From Streptomyces sp. CMB-StM0423 (GTDB taxonomy: Bacteria > Actinomycetota > Actinomycetes > Streptomycetales > Streptomycetaceae), in assembly GCF_002847285.1 (NCBI RefSeq), contig NZ_CP025407.1, forward strand, positions 1,302,001 through 1,366,000: DNA of 64,000 nt. The letters are read 5' to 3'. The notes below the pieces were generated by a model, which was not told the DNA's origin, did no database searches, and worked only from the letters and a program-made list of their open reading frames with translations. A program made the position numbers and the translations under genes. Shown piece after piece: positions 40,967 through 48,493 of the stretch (its first letter is position 1; each line of letters begins with the position of its first letter).

Positions 40967-42313
40967 GTGCCGGAAAGTGCGGATGCGGGCGGCAGCGGGC
41001 GGGGGCACCGGCAGCGGAGCCGGGCGCGTGGCCCGCGGGCCGCCTGGGGGCGGGCGCTGACGGGCGGCGGCGCGGGCGGCGGGCGGACCGGCGGCCGGGC
41101 CGCCGAGGCGTACGCGGTCCCCCTGCCCGGACTGGCGCCGGCCGCCCACGTGCCGCGCGAGCTGATCGGCGACTCCTGGCGCCGCGCGGAGGAGCGCGGC
41201 CTGGACCGCGAGGACGGCAGGCCCCGGCGGGTGGGTGTCGCGGAGCTGGAGTGGCGGCGGCGTACGGCGGGCGTCGGCGTCCTGCGCGAGGTGCTGCGCG
41301 ACGGGCTGATCCCGGCCGAGGAGAGCGTGCCCGAGCACGTCGTCGTGGTCACCGACGCCGACGGCGTGGTGCTGTGGCGGGAGGGCGAGCGCGCGATGCT
41401 CAAGGCGGTGAGCCGCATCGGCCTCGCGGAGGGCGCGGCGTGGAGCGAGGACTCCGCGGGCACCAACGGCATCGGCACCGCGCTGGCGACCGGCCGCCCC
41501 GTCGGCGTCTACGGCGACGAGCACTTCCTGCGCAACTGCCGCAGGTGGAGCTGCGCCGCCGCGCCGCTGACGGACCCGCGCGACGGGCGGCTGCTGGGCG
41601 TGGTCAACGTCACCGGCCCGGCGCGCACGATGCCGACGATCTCGCTGGCGTTCGTCACCGCCGTCGGCCGGGTCGCGGAGGGCGAGTTGCGCGACCGGCA
41701 CTGGACGTCGATGGGGCGGCTGCGGGCCGTCGCGGCGCCCGTACTCGCCGGCATAGGCGGCCGGGCGCTGGCCGTCGACGAGCACGGCTGGGCGGCGGCG
41801 GCCACCGGGATGGTGCCGCCGGAGCGGGTGGCGCTGCCGAAGTCGCCGGCGGCGGGCGAGTGCGTGCTGCCGGGGCTCGGGCGGTGTGCGCTGGAGCCGC
41901 TGCCGGGTGGCGGGTGGCTGGTACGGGTCGAGCCGGAGGGATCCGCGACCGCGCCGACGCGGGTGGTGCTGGACCTGACCCGGCCGGCGTCGCCGAGCCT
42001 GGCGGTGCTGGGCGGCGCGGGACGGTGGTCGCAGCAGGTGAGCCCGCGGCACGCGGAGTTGCTGTACCTGCTGGCGGTGCACCGCGACGGGTTCAGCTCC
42101 ACAGCGCTGGCAGACGCGCTCTTCGGCGATCCGGAGCGCACCGTGACCGTACGGGCGGAACTGTCCCGGCTGCGCCGGAAATTGGGCGGGCTGCTGGCGC
42201 ACCGGCCGTATCGTTTCTCCGACGAACTCGACGTCCAGCTCCTGCTCCCCAGCCGCCCCGCCGACCTGCTCCCCCGGTCCACGGCCCCCGCGGTGCTGGC
42301 CGCCCGCCGCTGA
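40967..42313 (+). CDS. GAF-domain regulator with C-terminal winged-helix
   Basis: A 448-residue protein from a GTG preceded by GGGGGG. The first 45 residues are Gly/Arg-rich and disordered. A GAF-like sensory region follows (VVVVTDADGVVLWREGE, GTNGIGTALATGRPVGVYGD, GVVNVTGPA), as in the N-terminal half of DhaR/AcoR activators. The sigma-54 AAA+ domain of those proteins is absent. Instead the C-terminus has a winged-helix with SPRHAELLYLLAVHRDGFSS and VRAELSRLRRKLGGLLAHRP, like SARP/OmpR-type DNA-binding domains. This architecture is typical of actinobacteria. The target is unknown. Confidence 0.78.
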   Translation: MPESADAGGSGRGHRQRSRARGPRAAWGRALTGGGAGGGRTGGRAAEAYAVPLPGLAPAAHVPRELIGDSWRRAEERGLDREDGRPRRVGVAELEWRRRTAGVGVLREVLRDGLIPAEESVPEHVVVVTDADGVVLWREGERAMLKAVSRIGLAEGAAWSEDSAGTNGIGTALATGRPVGVYGDEHFLRNCRRWSCAAAPLTDPRDGRLLGVVNVTGPARTMPTISLAFVTAVGRVAEGELRDRHWTSMGRLRAVAAPVLAGIGGRALAVDEHGWAAAATGMVPPERVALPKSPAAGECVLPGLGRCALEPLPGGGWLVRVEPEGSATAPTRVVLDLTRPASPSLAVLGGAGRWSQQVSPRHAELLYLLAVHRDGFSSTALADALFGDPERTVTVRAELSRLRRKLGGLLAHRPYRFSDELDVQLLLPSRPADLLPRSTAPAVLAARR

Positions 42314-42367
42314 GTTCGCCCGCGCGGGCTATGATCACCGGCCCACGCGTCTGCAGGGGAGGAAGCG

Positions 42368-43387
42368 ATGCCCGTCGGGCCCGCGACCGGTGACACCGTC
42401 TACGAACCCGTCCCCCTCTGGGCGAAGATCCCGCACGGGATCTGGCTCAGGGAAGCAACCTCGGTGGCCGTCGACTCGGCCGACCGCGTCTACGTCTTCA
42501 ACCGCGGCAACATGCCGGTGCTCGTCTTCGACCCCGATGGCAACGTTGTCGACATGTGGGGCAACGACACCCCGTACCTCGGCACCGAGCTGTACGAGGA
42601 CCCGTACGGCAACATCCAGCCGCGCTGGCGCGGCTGCCGCTTCACCCGGCCGCACGCGGTCACCGTCGACCACGAGGACCATCTCTGGCTCGTCGACGAC
42701 GTCGGCAACACGATCACCAAGACCGACCGCGCCGGCACCGCCCTGCTGACCCTCGGCACCGGCGAGCCCAGCGGCTTCCAGAGCGGCGAGCCCTTCAACC
42801 GCCCCACGGACGTGGCGATATGCCCGCGCACCGGCGACGTCTTCGTCACCGACGGCTACGGCAACTCCCGCGTCCACCACTACGACGCCGCCGGCCGCCA
42901 CCTCGCCTCCTGGGGCACACCCGGCACCGACCCGGGCAGCTTCAGCCTCCCGCACGCGCTGACGCTCGCGGACGACGACGCGGTGGTCGTCTGCGACCGC
43001 GAGAACCACCGCGTCCAGGTCTTCTCCCGCACCGGCGACTTCCGCACCACCTGGCACGCCCACAAGGCGGTCGCCGTCTGCACCACGGGCACGGGGCCCG
43101 ACACCCGCCTCTACGTGGCGGAACAGGGCCCGCCCCCGATCCAGCACGGCGTCCCCGGCATCGGCCACAAGATCCGCGTCTTCGACACCGCGGGCCACGA
43201 GATCACCCGCTTCGGCGCGGACCTCCCCGGCGAGTCCCCGACAAGCTTCAACTGGCTGCACAGCATCGCCGTCGACTCGGCGGGCGACGTCTACGCGGCT
43301 GAGGTCTCGTACGTCGAGGTCGGCAGCAAACTGACCCCGCCCCGCGAGCTGATCAGCCTCCGCAAGTGGCGCCGGGTGCCGGGCTGA
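42368..43387 (+). CDS. NHL-repeat beta-propeller protein
   Basis: A 339-residue protein with AGGGGAGGAAG before the ATG. NHL-type repeats recur along the chain: ATSVAVDSADRVYVFNRGNM, PHAVTVDHEDHLWLVDDVGN, PTDVAICPRTGDVFVTDGYG, PHALTLADDDAVVVCDRENH and LHSIAVDSAGDVYAAEVSYV. These make a six-bladed propeller like the peptidyl-alpha-hydroxyglycine alpha-amidating lyase catalytic core. No signal peptide is seen, unlike secreted lyases. Zinc and calcium ligands cannot be assigned by eye, so enzymatic activity is not claimed. Confidence 0.8.
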   Translation: MPVGPATGDTVYEPVPLWAKIPHGIWLREATSVAVDSADRVYVFNRGNMPVLVFDPDGNVVDMWGNDTPYLGTELYEDPYGNIQPRWRGCRFTRPHAVTVDHEDHLWLVDDVGNTITKTDRAGTALLTLGTGEPSGFQSGEPFNRPTDVAICPRTGDVFVTDGYGNSRVHHYDAAGRHLASWGTPGTDPGSFSLPHALTLADDDAVVVCDRENHRVQVFSRTGDFRTTWHAHKAVAVCTTGTGPDTRLYVAEQGPPPIQHGVPGIGHKIRVFDTAGHEITRFGADLPGESPTSFNWLHSIAVDSAGDVYAAEVSYVEVGSKLTPPRELISLRKWRRVPG

Positions 43388-43402
43388 CCCGGGGGGCAGT
43401 GC

Positions 43403-43789
43403 CTAGGGCGCGGCCGTGAGCTTCTCCGCGACCCGGTCGCGGAGAAGCTCGTACTCCTCGCGCAGGCGGACTATCTGCGGCGGGCGGGCGACGACCGTGC
43501 CCTCCGTGACCGTCTCCTCCGGGCCGAACTGCTCGCGGGTGAGGTCTATCTCCACGCCCGGGCCCAGGCGGTTCCACCAGTGGTAGTCCGTGCGCCGCCC
43601 GTCCACCAGCACCTCGCCGCGCAGCAGCTCGCCGCCCAGCAGGTCGTTGACGACCATCGCGGTCACGCCGCACTGGTCCCGGGCGGGATTCCCGGGCGTC
43701 CAGTACTCCCGGAACTCGGGGGTGCACGTGTCCGGGCCCCAACTGCTGCGCACGGCCCGCTCGATGTCGGTGAGAAGCAACGGCGTCAT
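43403..43789 (-). CDS. YunG-like protein
   Basis: A 128-residue protein from the ATG at 43789, with GAGG 9 nt upstream; ATG at 43798 is also possible. Motifs CGVTAMVVNDLLGGELLRGE, HWWNRL and VEIDLTREQFGPEE match the small YunG family. The family has a conserved Cys and His (DQCGVTA, DYHWWN) and an Asp (EIDLT), an arrangement that recalls a papain-like (NlpC-type) triad. Function is not established. It is convergent with the NHL-repeat gene, and the CbiX-type gene lies downstream on the same strand. Confidence 0.65.
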   Translation of the reverse strand: MTPLLLTDIERAVRSSWGPDTCTPEFREYWTPGNPARDQCGVTAMVVNDLLGGELLRGEVLVDGRRTDYHWWNRLGPGVEIDLTREQFGPEETVTEGTVVARPPQIVRLREEYELLRDRVAEKLTAAP

Positions 43790-43859
43790 GCCAGGCATCC
43801 TCACACCCGCCACTGACAACGCCGCCCGGCCCCGTACCGGCGGCCGGCGCTCCGGCGCG

Positions 43860-44615
43860 TTACGCGGACAGCGGCAGCGGCTCCGCCGCGCACGCCTCGT
43901 CGTACCGCCGGGCCAGCAGCAGCGCCAGCTCCGGCGCCGCCCCCAGCACCGGTGCGAGCACGTCCGCCCGCGCCTCGGTGGCGCCCCGCACGATGCGGTC
44001 GGGCAGGAAGCCCGGGGCGATGACGTACGGCGCCACCGCCACCCGCTCGGCGCCGTCCGCGCGCAGCGCGCGGACGGCGTCGGCCGTACGGGGTGGGGCC
44101 GCGGAGGCGAACGCGGGCCGCACGGCGCACCATCCAGCGGTACGCCGCCACTCCCGCGCGGTCTCGGCGACGCTCGCGATCGCCTCCGGGTCGGAGGAGC
44201 CCGCCGCGGCCAGCACGACGCCCGTGCGGGCCCGCTCCGCGGGCAGGTGCAGCCCGGCCGCCGCCATCCGGCGGTCCAGCGCCGCCGTCAGCAGCGCGTC
44301 AGGGCCCAGCACGCCGCCCTGCACGACGCGCAGCCGCGGCAGCGCGGCCCGTACCTCGTCCAGGACGGCGGGGATGTCGGACTTGGCGTGGAAGGCGCGG
44401 GCCAGCAGCAGCGGCAGCGCCACGACGTCCCGTACGCCCCCGTCGTACAGCCGCCGCAGCGCCCGCGGCACCCGCGGGGCGCAGTGGTCCAGGTAACAGG
44501 TCTCCACCCGCGCATGCGGCCGCGCCGCCGCCACCCGCGCCGCGAGCGCGGTGACGGTGGCGGCGTGCCGCGGGTCGCGGCTGCCGTGGGCGACGATCAG
44601 CAGTACGGGATGCAT
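43860..44615 (-). CDS. CbiX/SirB-type sirohydrochlorin chelatase
   Basis: A 251-residue protein starting at MHPVLLIVAHGSRDPR; the ATG follows TAGCGT by 8 nt. The fold has two CbiX-like halves: the first with AHGSRDPR (catalytic His), YLDHCAPRVP and LPLLLARAFHAKSDIP (second His), and the second with VVLAAAGSSDPE and VAVAPYVIAPGFLPDRI. It inserts ferrous iron into sirohydrochlorin to make siroheme, the cofactor of the sulfite reductase encoded 1 kb upstream in the same direction. It may be transcribed with cysH, although 52 bp and a possible own promoter separate them. Confidence 0.85.
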   Translation of the reverse strand: MHPVLLIVAHGSRDPRHAATVTALAARVAAARPHARVETCYLDHCAPRVPRALRRLYDGGVRDVVALPLLLARAFHAKSDIPAVLDEVRAALPRLRVVQGGVLGPDALLTAALDRRMAAAGLHLPAERARTGVVLAAAGSSDPEAIASVAETAREWRRTAGWCAVRPAFASAAPPRTADAVRALRADGAERVAVAPYVIAPGFLPDRIVRGATEARADVLAPVLGAAPELALLLARRYDEACAAEPLPLSA

Positions 44616-44667
44616 GGCTCGCAACGCTAGGACGGTCCGGTTGGGGCTCGGTTGGGTCGCGGCGGGA

Positions 44668-45372
44668 TCAGCCGTTGATGCCGCACTCGGTCTTGGCGAA
44701 GCCGGCCCAGCGGCCCGCACGGGCGTCCTCGCCGGGGGCGACGCGGCGGGTGCAGGGCGCGCAGCCGATGGAGGGGTAGCCGTCGGCCAGCAGCGGGTTG
44801 GTCAGCACGCCGTGCTCGGCGACGTACGCCTGCACGTCCGCCTCGGACCAGCGGGCGATCGGCGAGACCTTCACCTTGCGCCGCTTGGCGTCCCAGCCGA
44901 CGACCGGGGTGTTCGCGCGCGTCGGCGACTCGTCGCGGCGCAGGCCCGTGGCCCAGGCGCCGTACGCGGCGAGGCCGTCCTCCAGCGGCTGCATCTTGCG
45001 CAGCGCGCAGCACAGGTCGGGGTTGCGCTCGTACAGCCGCGGGCCGTACTCGGCGTCCTGCTCGGCGACCGTCAGCCGGGGCGTGAGCGAGACGACGTTC
45101 ACGTCCATCACGGCGGCGACCGCGTCACGGGTGCCGATGGTCTCGGGGAAGTGGTAGCCGGTGTCGAGGAACAGGACGTCCACGCCCGGCATGGCACGGG
45201 ACGCCAGATGGGCGACGACCATGTCCTGCATGGACGAGGTGACACAGAAGCGCTTGCCGAACGTGTCCGCCGTCCAGCGCAGGATCTCCAGCGCCGGGGC
45301 GTCCTCCAGCTCGCGGCCGGCCCGCTCGGCAAGCGCCGCGGTATCGGTGTCCGCGTCTTCGATGACCGTCAT
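44668..45372 (-). CDS. cysH: adenylylsulfate (APS) reductase
   Basis: A 234-residue reductase. The fold marks are LFLDTGYHFPET and SPIARWSEADVQAY. The two cysteine pairs CC (DLCCALRK) and CxxC (GCAPCTR) bind the [4Fe-4S] cluster that marks APS-specific enzymes. The catalytic C-terminal Cys is in TECGING, the last residues. It uses thioredoxin to reduce APS to sulfite, the substrate of the sulfite reductase in the same operon. Its ATG overlaps the stop of the small four-Cys gene by 4 bases. No ATP sulfurylase (cysD/cysN) or APS kinase follows it here. Confidence 0.93.
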   Translation of the reverse strand: MTVIEDADTDTAALAERAGRELEDAPALEILRWTADTFGKRFCVTSSMQDMVVAHLASRAMPGVDVLFLDTGYHFPETIGTRDAVAAVMDVNVVSLTPRLTVAEQDAEYGPRLYERNPDLCCALRKMQPLEDGLAAYGAWATGLRRDESPTRANTPVVGWDAKRRKVKVSPIARWSEADVQAYVAEHGVLTNPLLADGYPSIGCAPCTRRVAPGEDARAGRWAGFAKTECGING

Positions 45373-45566
45373 CGGTTGTGGTTCCCTCCATCGCTGTCGG
45401 GACGCAGGCCGTCGGCCAGCAGCCCGAGGAACGAGAGCTTGAAAGCGCGATTGCAGGCCCTGCACTCCCACGCTGTGCCTTCTCCGCGGGAGGTCCCCTC
45501 TTCGGACGGGCGCAGGTCCTCGTCGCCGCAGTACGGGCAGTAGAACGGCGCCGCCCGCCCGCTCAC
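45369..45566 (-). CDS. small four-cysteine zinc-ribbon-like protein
   Basis: A 65-residue protein between sulfite reductase and cysH, overlapping both by 4 bases (GTGA and ATGA). The sequence has YCPYCGDED and WECRACNRAFKLSF. These two CxxC knuckles 20-odd residues apart fit a zinc ribbon or iron-sulfur site. Comparable small genes sit at this spot in Streptomyces sulfite reductase operons. It may support assembly or electron supply of SirA or CysH, but no function is established. Strict coupling to both neighbours argues that it is a real gene. Confidence 0.8.
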   Translation of the reverse strand: MSGRAAPFYCPYCGDEDLRPSEEGTSRGEGTAWECRACNRAFKLSFLGLLADGLRPDSDGGNHNR

Positions 45567-47257
45567 TTGAGGTCCTCCTCGCCGGCCCGCGCGGCCCACT
45601 GGGCGAACCGCTCGCCCTCCTCGCGCCCGGCGGTGTAGCGGGTGAGCACCCGCTCGACGTACTCCGGGAGCTGTGCGGCGGTGACCTTCAGGCCGCGTAC
45701 CTTGCGGCCGAAGCCCGGGTCCATGCCGAGGCTGCCGCCGAGGTGGACCTGGTAGCCCTCGACCTGCCGGCCGTCGTCGTCGGTGACGAGCTGCCCCTTG
45801 AGACCGATGTCCGCCACCTGGATACGGGCACAGGAGTTGGGGCAGCCGTTGAGGTTGATGGTGATCGGCTCGTCGAAGCCGGGCAGCCGCCGCTCCAGCT
45901 CGTCGACGAGCGAGGCGCCGCGGGCCTTGGTCTCGACGATCGCCAGCTTGCAGAACTCGATGCCGGTGCAGGCCATCGTGCCCCGCCGGAACGCCGACGG
46001 CTCGACCTGGAGGTCCAGCGCCGCCAGCGCCTCGCGCAGCGGCTCGACCTGGTCCTCCTCGACGTCGAGGATGAGCATCTTCTGCTCGACGGTGGTACGC
46101 AGCCGGTCGGAGCCGTGCTGCGCCGCCAGCTCGGCGATCTTCGTCAGCGTGCCGCCGTCGACGCGGCCGACGCGGGCCGCGAAGCCCAGGTAGTAGCGGC
46201 CGTCGTGCTGCCGGTGCACCCCGATGTGGTCGCGCCAGCGCTCGGCGGGCACCGCGGGCGGCGGGCCGTCGGGGAGCGTGCGCAGCAGGTACTCGTCCTG
46301 GAGCACCTGGCGGAACCTCGAAGGGCCCCAGTCCGCGAGCAGGTACTTCAGCCGGGCCCGGTTGCGCAGCCGGCGGTAGCCGTAGTCGCGGAAGACGGCG
46401 ACGACGCCCTCGAAGACGTCCGGTACGTCCTCCAGCGACGCCCAGGCGCCGATCCGCACCCCCAGCTTGGGGTTGGTCGACAGGCCGCCGCCCACCCAGA
46501 CGTCGAAGCCCGGGCCCAGCTCCGGGTGTTCGACGCCGACGAAGGCGACGTCGTTGATCTCGTGCACGATGTCGAGCTGCCGCGAGCCGGAGATCGCGCC
46601 CTTGAACTTCCGGGGCAGGTTCGAGTACGCGGGATTGCCCACCACGCGCCGCTGGATCTCCTCCAGCGCCGGGGTGCCGTCGATGATCTCGTCCGCCGCG
46701 ATGCCGGCGACCGGGGAGCCGAGGACGACGCGCGGGACGTCGCCGCACGCCTCGGTGGTGGAAAGACCCACGGACTCCAGCCGGCGCCAGATCTCCGGGA
46801 CGTCCTCGATCCGGATCCAGTGCAACTGGATGTTCTGCCGGTCGGTGAGGTCCGCGGTGCCGCGGGCGAACTCCTGCGAGATCTCGCCGATCGTCCGCAA
46901 CTGGGTGACCGTGAGCCGGCCGCCGTCGACGCGGACCCGGAGCATGAAGTGCTCGTCGTCCAGCTCGTGGGGCTCAAGGATCGCCGTCTTGCCGCCGTCG
47001 ATACCGGGCTTGCGCTGGGTGTACAGCCCCCACCACCGCATCCGGCCGCGCAGGTCGGCGGGGTCGATGGAGTCGAAGCCGCGCTTGGAGTAGATCGTCT
47101 CAATGCGTGTCCGCACATTGAGACCGTCGTCGTCCTTCTTGATCTGCTCGTTGCCGTTGAGCGGCGTGAAGTGGCCGGCGGCCCACTGGCCTTCGCCGCG
47201 GTGGCGGCCCGCCTTGCGGCGACCGGCCGCCGTGGGGCGCGAGGAGGAGTTAGCCAT
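45563..47257 (-). CDS. sir: ferredoxin-dependent assimilatory sulfite (or nitrite) reductase
   Basis: A 564-residue protein, the normal length for actinobacterial SirA. Two sirohaem reductase repeats are present: VRVDGGRLTVTQLRTIGEIS, DRQNIQLHW, then GRYYLGFAARVGRV. The [4Fe-4S]-sirohaem ligands are in ACTGIEFCK and NGCPNSC. The cysteine and context with cysH favour sulfite over nitrite. It reduces sulfite to sulfide with six ferredoxin electrons. It heads the sir-orf-cysH operon, with the ATG at 47257 preceded by AAGGA at 10 nt. A cysteine-ending leader peptide and hairpin lie about 170-250 bp upstream. Confidence 0.92.
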   Translation of the reverse strand: MANSSSRPTAAGRRKAGRHRGEGQWAAGHFTPLNGNEQIKKDDDGLNVRTRIETIYSKRGFDSIDPADLRGRMRWWGLYTQRKPGIDGGKTAILEPHELDDEHFMLRVRVDGGRLTVTQLRTIGEISQEFARGTADLTDRQNIQLHWIRIEDVPEIWRRLESVGLSTTEACGDVPRVVLGSPVAGIAADEIIDGTPALEEIQRRVVGNPAYSNLPRKFKGAISGSRQLDIVHEINDVAFVGVEHPELGPGFDVWVGGGLSTNPKLGVRIGAWASLEDVPDVFEGVVAVFRDYGYRRLRNRARLKYLLADWGPSRFRQVLQDEYLLRTLPDGPPPAVPAERWRDHIGVHRQHDGRYYLGFAARVGRVDGGTLTKIAELAAQHGSDRLRTTVEQKMLILDVEEDQVEPLREALAALDLQVEPSAFRRGTMACTGIEFCKLAIVETKARGASLVDELERRLPGFDEPITINLNGCPNSCARIQVADIGLKGQLVTDDDGRQVEGYQVHLGGSLGMDPGFGRKVRGLKVTAAQLPEYVERVLTRYTAGREEGERFAQWAARAGEEDLK

Positions 47258-47407
47258 GACAGGGGTGTCCTTAAGGCAAGCGGAGGAGCCGGCCATGGGC
47301 GCGTACGACCCTGATGACCTGCGCAAACGGTTCTTCGACAGGGCGGCTGTACAGGGGCGCGCGCGTGCGTCCGCGACGGTGGGGACGGCTGGGCGGCGGC
47401 GGGAGGT

Positions 47408-47435
47408 CGGCGGTGCTGTGACTTTCAGCCCGCCG
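47408..47435 (-). promoter_or_regulatory. hairpin at the end of the sir leader peptide
   Basis: On the minus strand CGGCGGGCTG pairs with CAGC-a-CCGCCG around the loop AAAGTCA, a 10-bp stem with one bulged A. It begins 2 nt after the Cys codon (47439-47437) and includes the leader stop codon. It is a candidate attenuator for the sir operon. Confidence 0.6.
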
Positions 47436-47508
47436 GACAGATGGCGCTGGACATACGGCCGAGATCGACGTGACGCCGACTCACCAGGGCGACTCCAGCT
47501 CGATCCAT
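47425..47508 (-). CDS. putative cysteine-responsive leader peptide of the sir operon
   Basis: A 27-residue ORF with the core LVSRRHVDLGRMSSAIC, followed by PAG and stop. This resembles the short leader peptides annotated before sulfur-metabolism operons in Streptomyces. It precedes the sulfite reductase start by about 170 bp, in the same direction. Only one Cys codon is present, at the end, next to the hairpin. No clear Shine-Dalgarno sequence precedes the ATG, so the start could be leaderless. A role in cysteine-dependent attenuation is inferred from this layout and from the similar peptide at 51467. Confidence 0.75.
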   Translation of the reverse strand: MDRAGVALVSRRHVDLGRMSSAICPAG

Positions 47509-47605
47509 GGAGAGAGCGTGGCATGGGGTGCCGCGGATCGTCCACAGTATTCCGCCATGCGGACAGTCAGGTCTTGCTATTTGGACACCGGGGTTTAGGA
47601 GGACC

Positions 47606-48166
47606 CTATTTCTGCGGTCCGCCGGCCGCCGTGTCCTCGGTGCGGACGTCGAAGATCCGGAAGCCGCGGCGCCGGTAGTTGTCCAGGGCGTGCGGGCCGT
47701 CATCGCTGCAGGTGTGCACCCACACCCGGCGCGTGGGCGGCCGCCCGGGCCACCGCTCCGCCAGGTCCCAGGCGCGCGCCGTGCCGACGGAGAGCAGGTG
47801 CCCGCCGACGCGCCGGCCGCGGAACGCGGGCAGCAGTCCGAAGTACGTGATCTCCACCACCCCGTCCGGCTGCCCCTCCAACTCCAGGTAGCCGGCGGGC
47901 GTCCCGCGCTCGTACGCCACCCACGTCTCGGTCCCCGGCTGCTCGACGAAGGCGCGCCAGCGCTCCTCGTCCCAGACCAGCCGGTCCGTCCACGACACGT
48001 CGGCGCCGACGGCCCCGTAGAGATAACGGTTGAAACCCGGGGAAGGGATAGCGGCGCGCACGACGGTCAGTTCCCCGGCCGCGACGGTCGCCGGCGCGGC
48101 CGCCGGGGTGAGATCGTCCGCGGCGGTCTGCTCCAGTGACCAGGTGGTGAGGGCGGTGCTCTCCAT
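47606..48166 (-). CDS. GNAT-family N-acetyltransferase
   Basis: A 186-residue acetyltransferase. Acetyl-CoA binding is shown by VVEITYFGLLPAFRGRRVGG (the R/Q-x-x-G-x-G/A loop is RGRRVGG) and a C-terminal YRRRGFRIFDV, with an aromatic residue where the general acid usually sits. WVAYERGTPAGYLEL forms the preceding beta strands. It lies upstream of the sir leader in the same direction, about 100 bp away. It is probably a separate gene, and its substrate is unknown. Confidence 0.88.
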   Translation of the reverse strand: MESTALTTWSLEQTAADDLTPAAAPATVAAGELTVVRAAIPSPGFNRYLYGAVGADVSWTDRLVWDEERWRAFVEQPGTETWVAYERGTPAGYLELEGQPDGVVEITYFGLLPAFRGRRVGGHLLSVGTARAWDLAERWPGRPPTRRVWVHTCSDDGPHALDNYRRRGFRIFDVRTEDTAAGGPQK

Positions 48167-48493
48167 AGGGGAATCAGACCACGGCGCACGGTGCCTTGCG
48201 GAGCCGGGTGCGGTGCAGGAATCTGCCTCACGACCCCTTGCCCGCGGGTGGGCGCCGCCCGTAGCTTATGGCAAGCGCTTTCTGTGGCCTTGGCCACTGT
48301 CGTAGCACCGCACCAGGCACCACTCGGCACCACCTGGCACCACCCTCACTGCACGACCGCAGGACGACCTTCGGAACAGGCCGCCACGGTCACCGCCCGG
48401 ACGCCACCCGGGCCGGTGCCGGGAGCCGCTCCACCGTCCGCAAGACCGCACCGGCGACGGCCACGTGTTCAACCTCGATTGGATGCATCTCGA
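48167..48493. other. 327-bp intergenic region before the first ABC importer
   Basis: No supported gene. It contains a possible promoter (TTGCCC at 48238, then TAGCTT at 48262 after 18 bp), an AAGCGCTT element inside GCAAGCGCTTTC at about 48272, a GTGGCC-TT-GGCCAC dyad at 48284-48297, and a 10-bp tandem repeat at 48311-48350. If that promoter is real, the mRNA has a leader of about 220 nt. I could not recognise a TPP, FMN or SAM riboswitch. Confidence 0.45.
48311..48350. repeat. 10-bp degenerate tandem repeat
   Basis: Units CACCAGGCAC, CACTCGGCAC, CACCTGGCAC and CACCCTCACT follow each other. The first three differ only in two middle bases. It lies in the long leader of the transporter operon. 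Confidence 0.75.
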
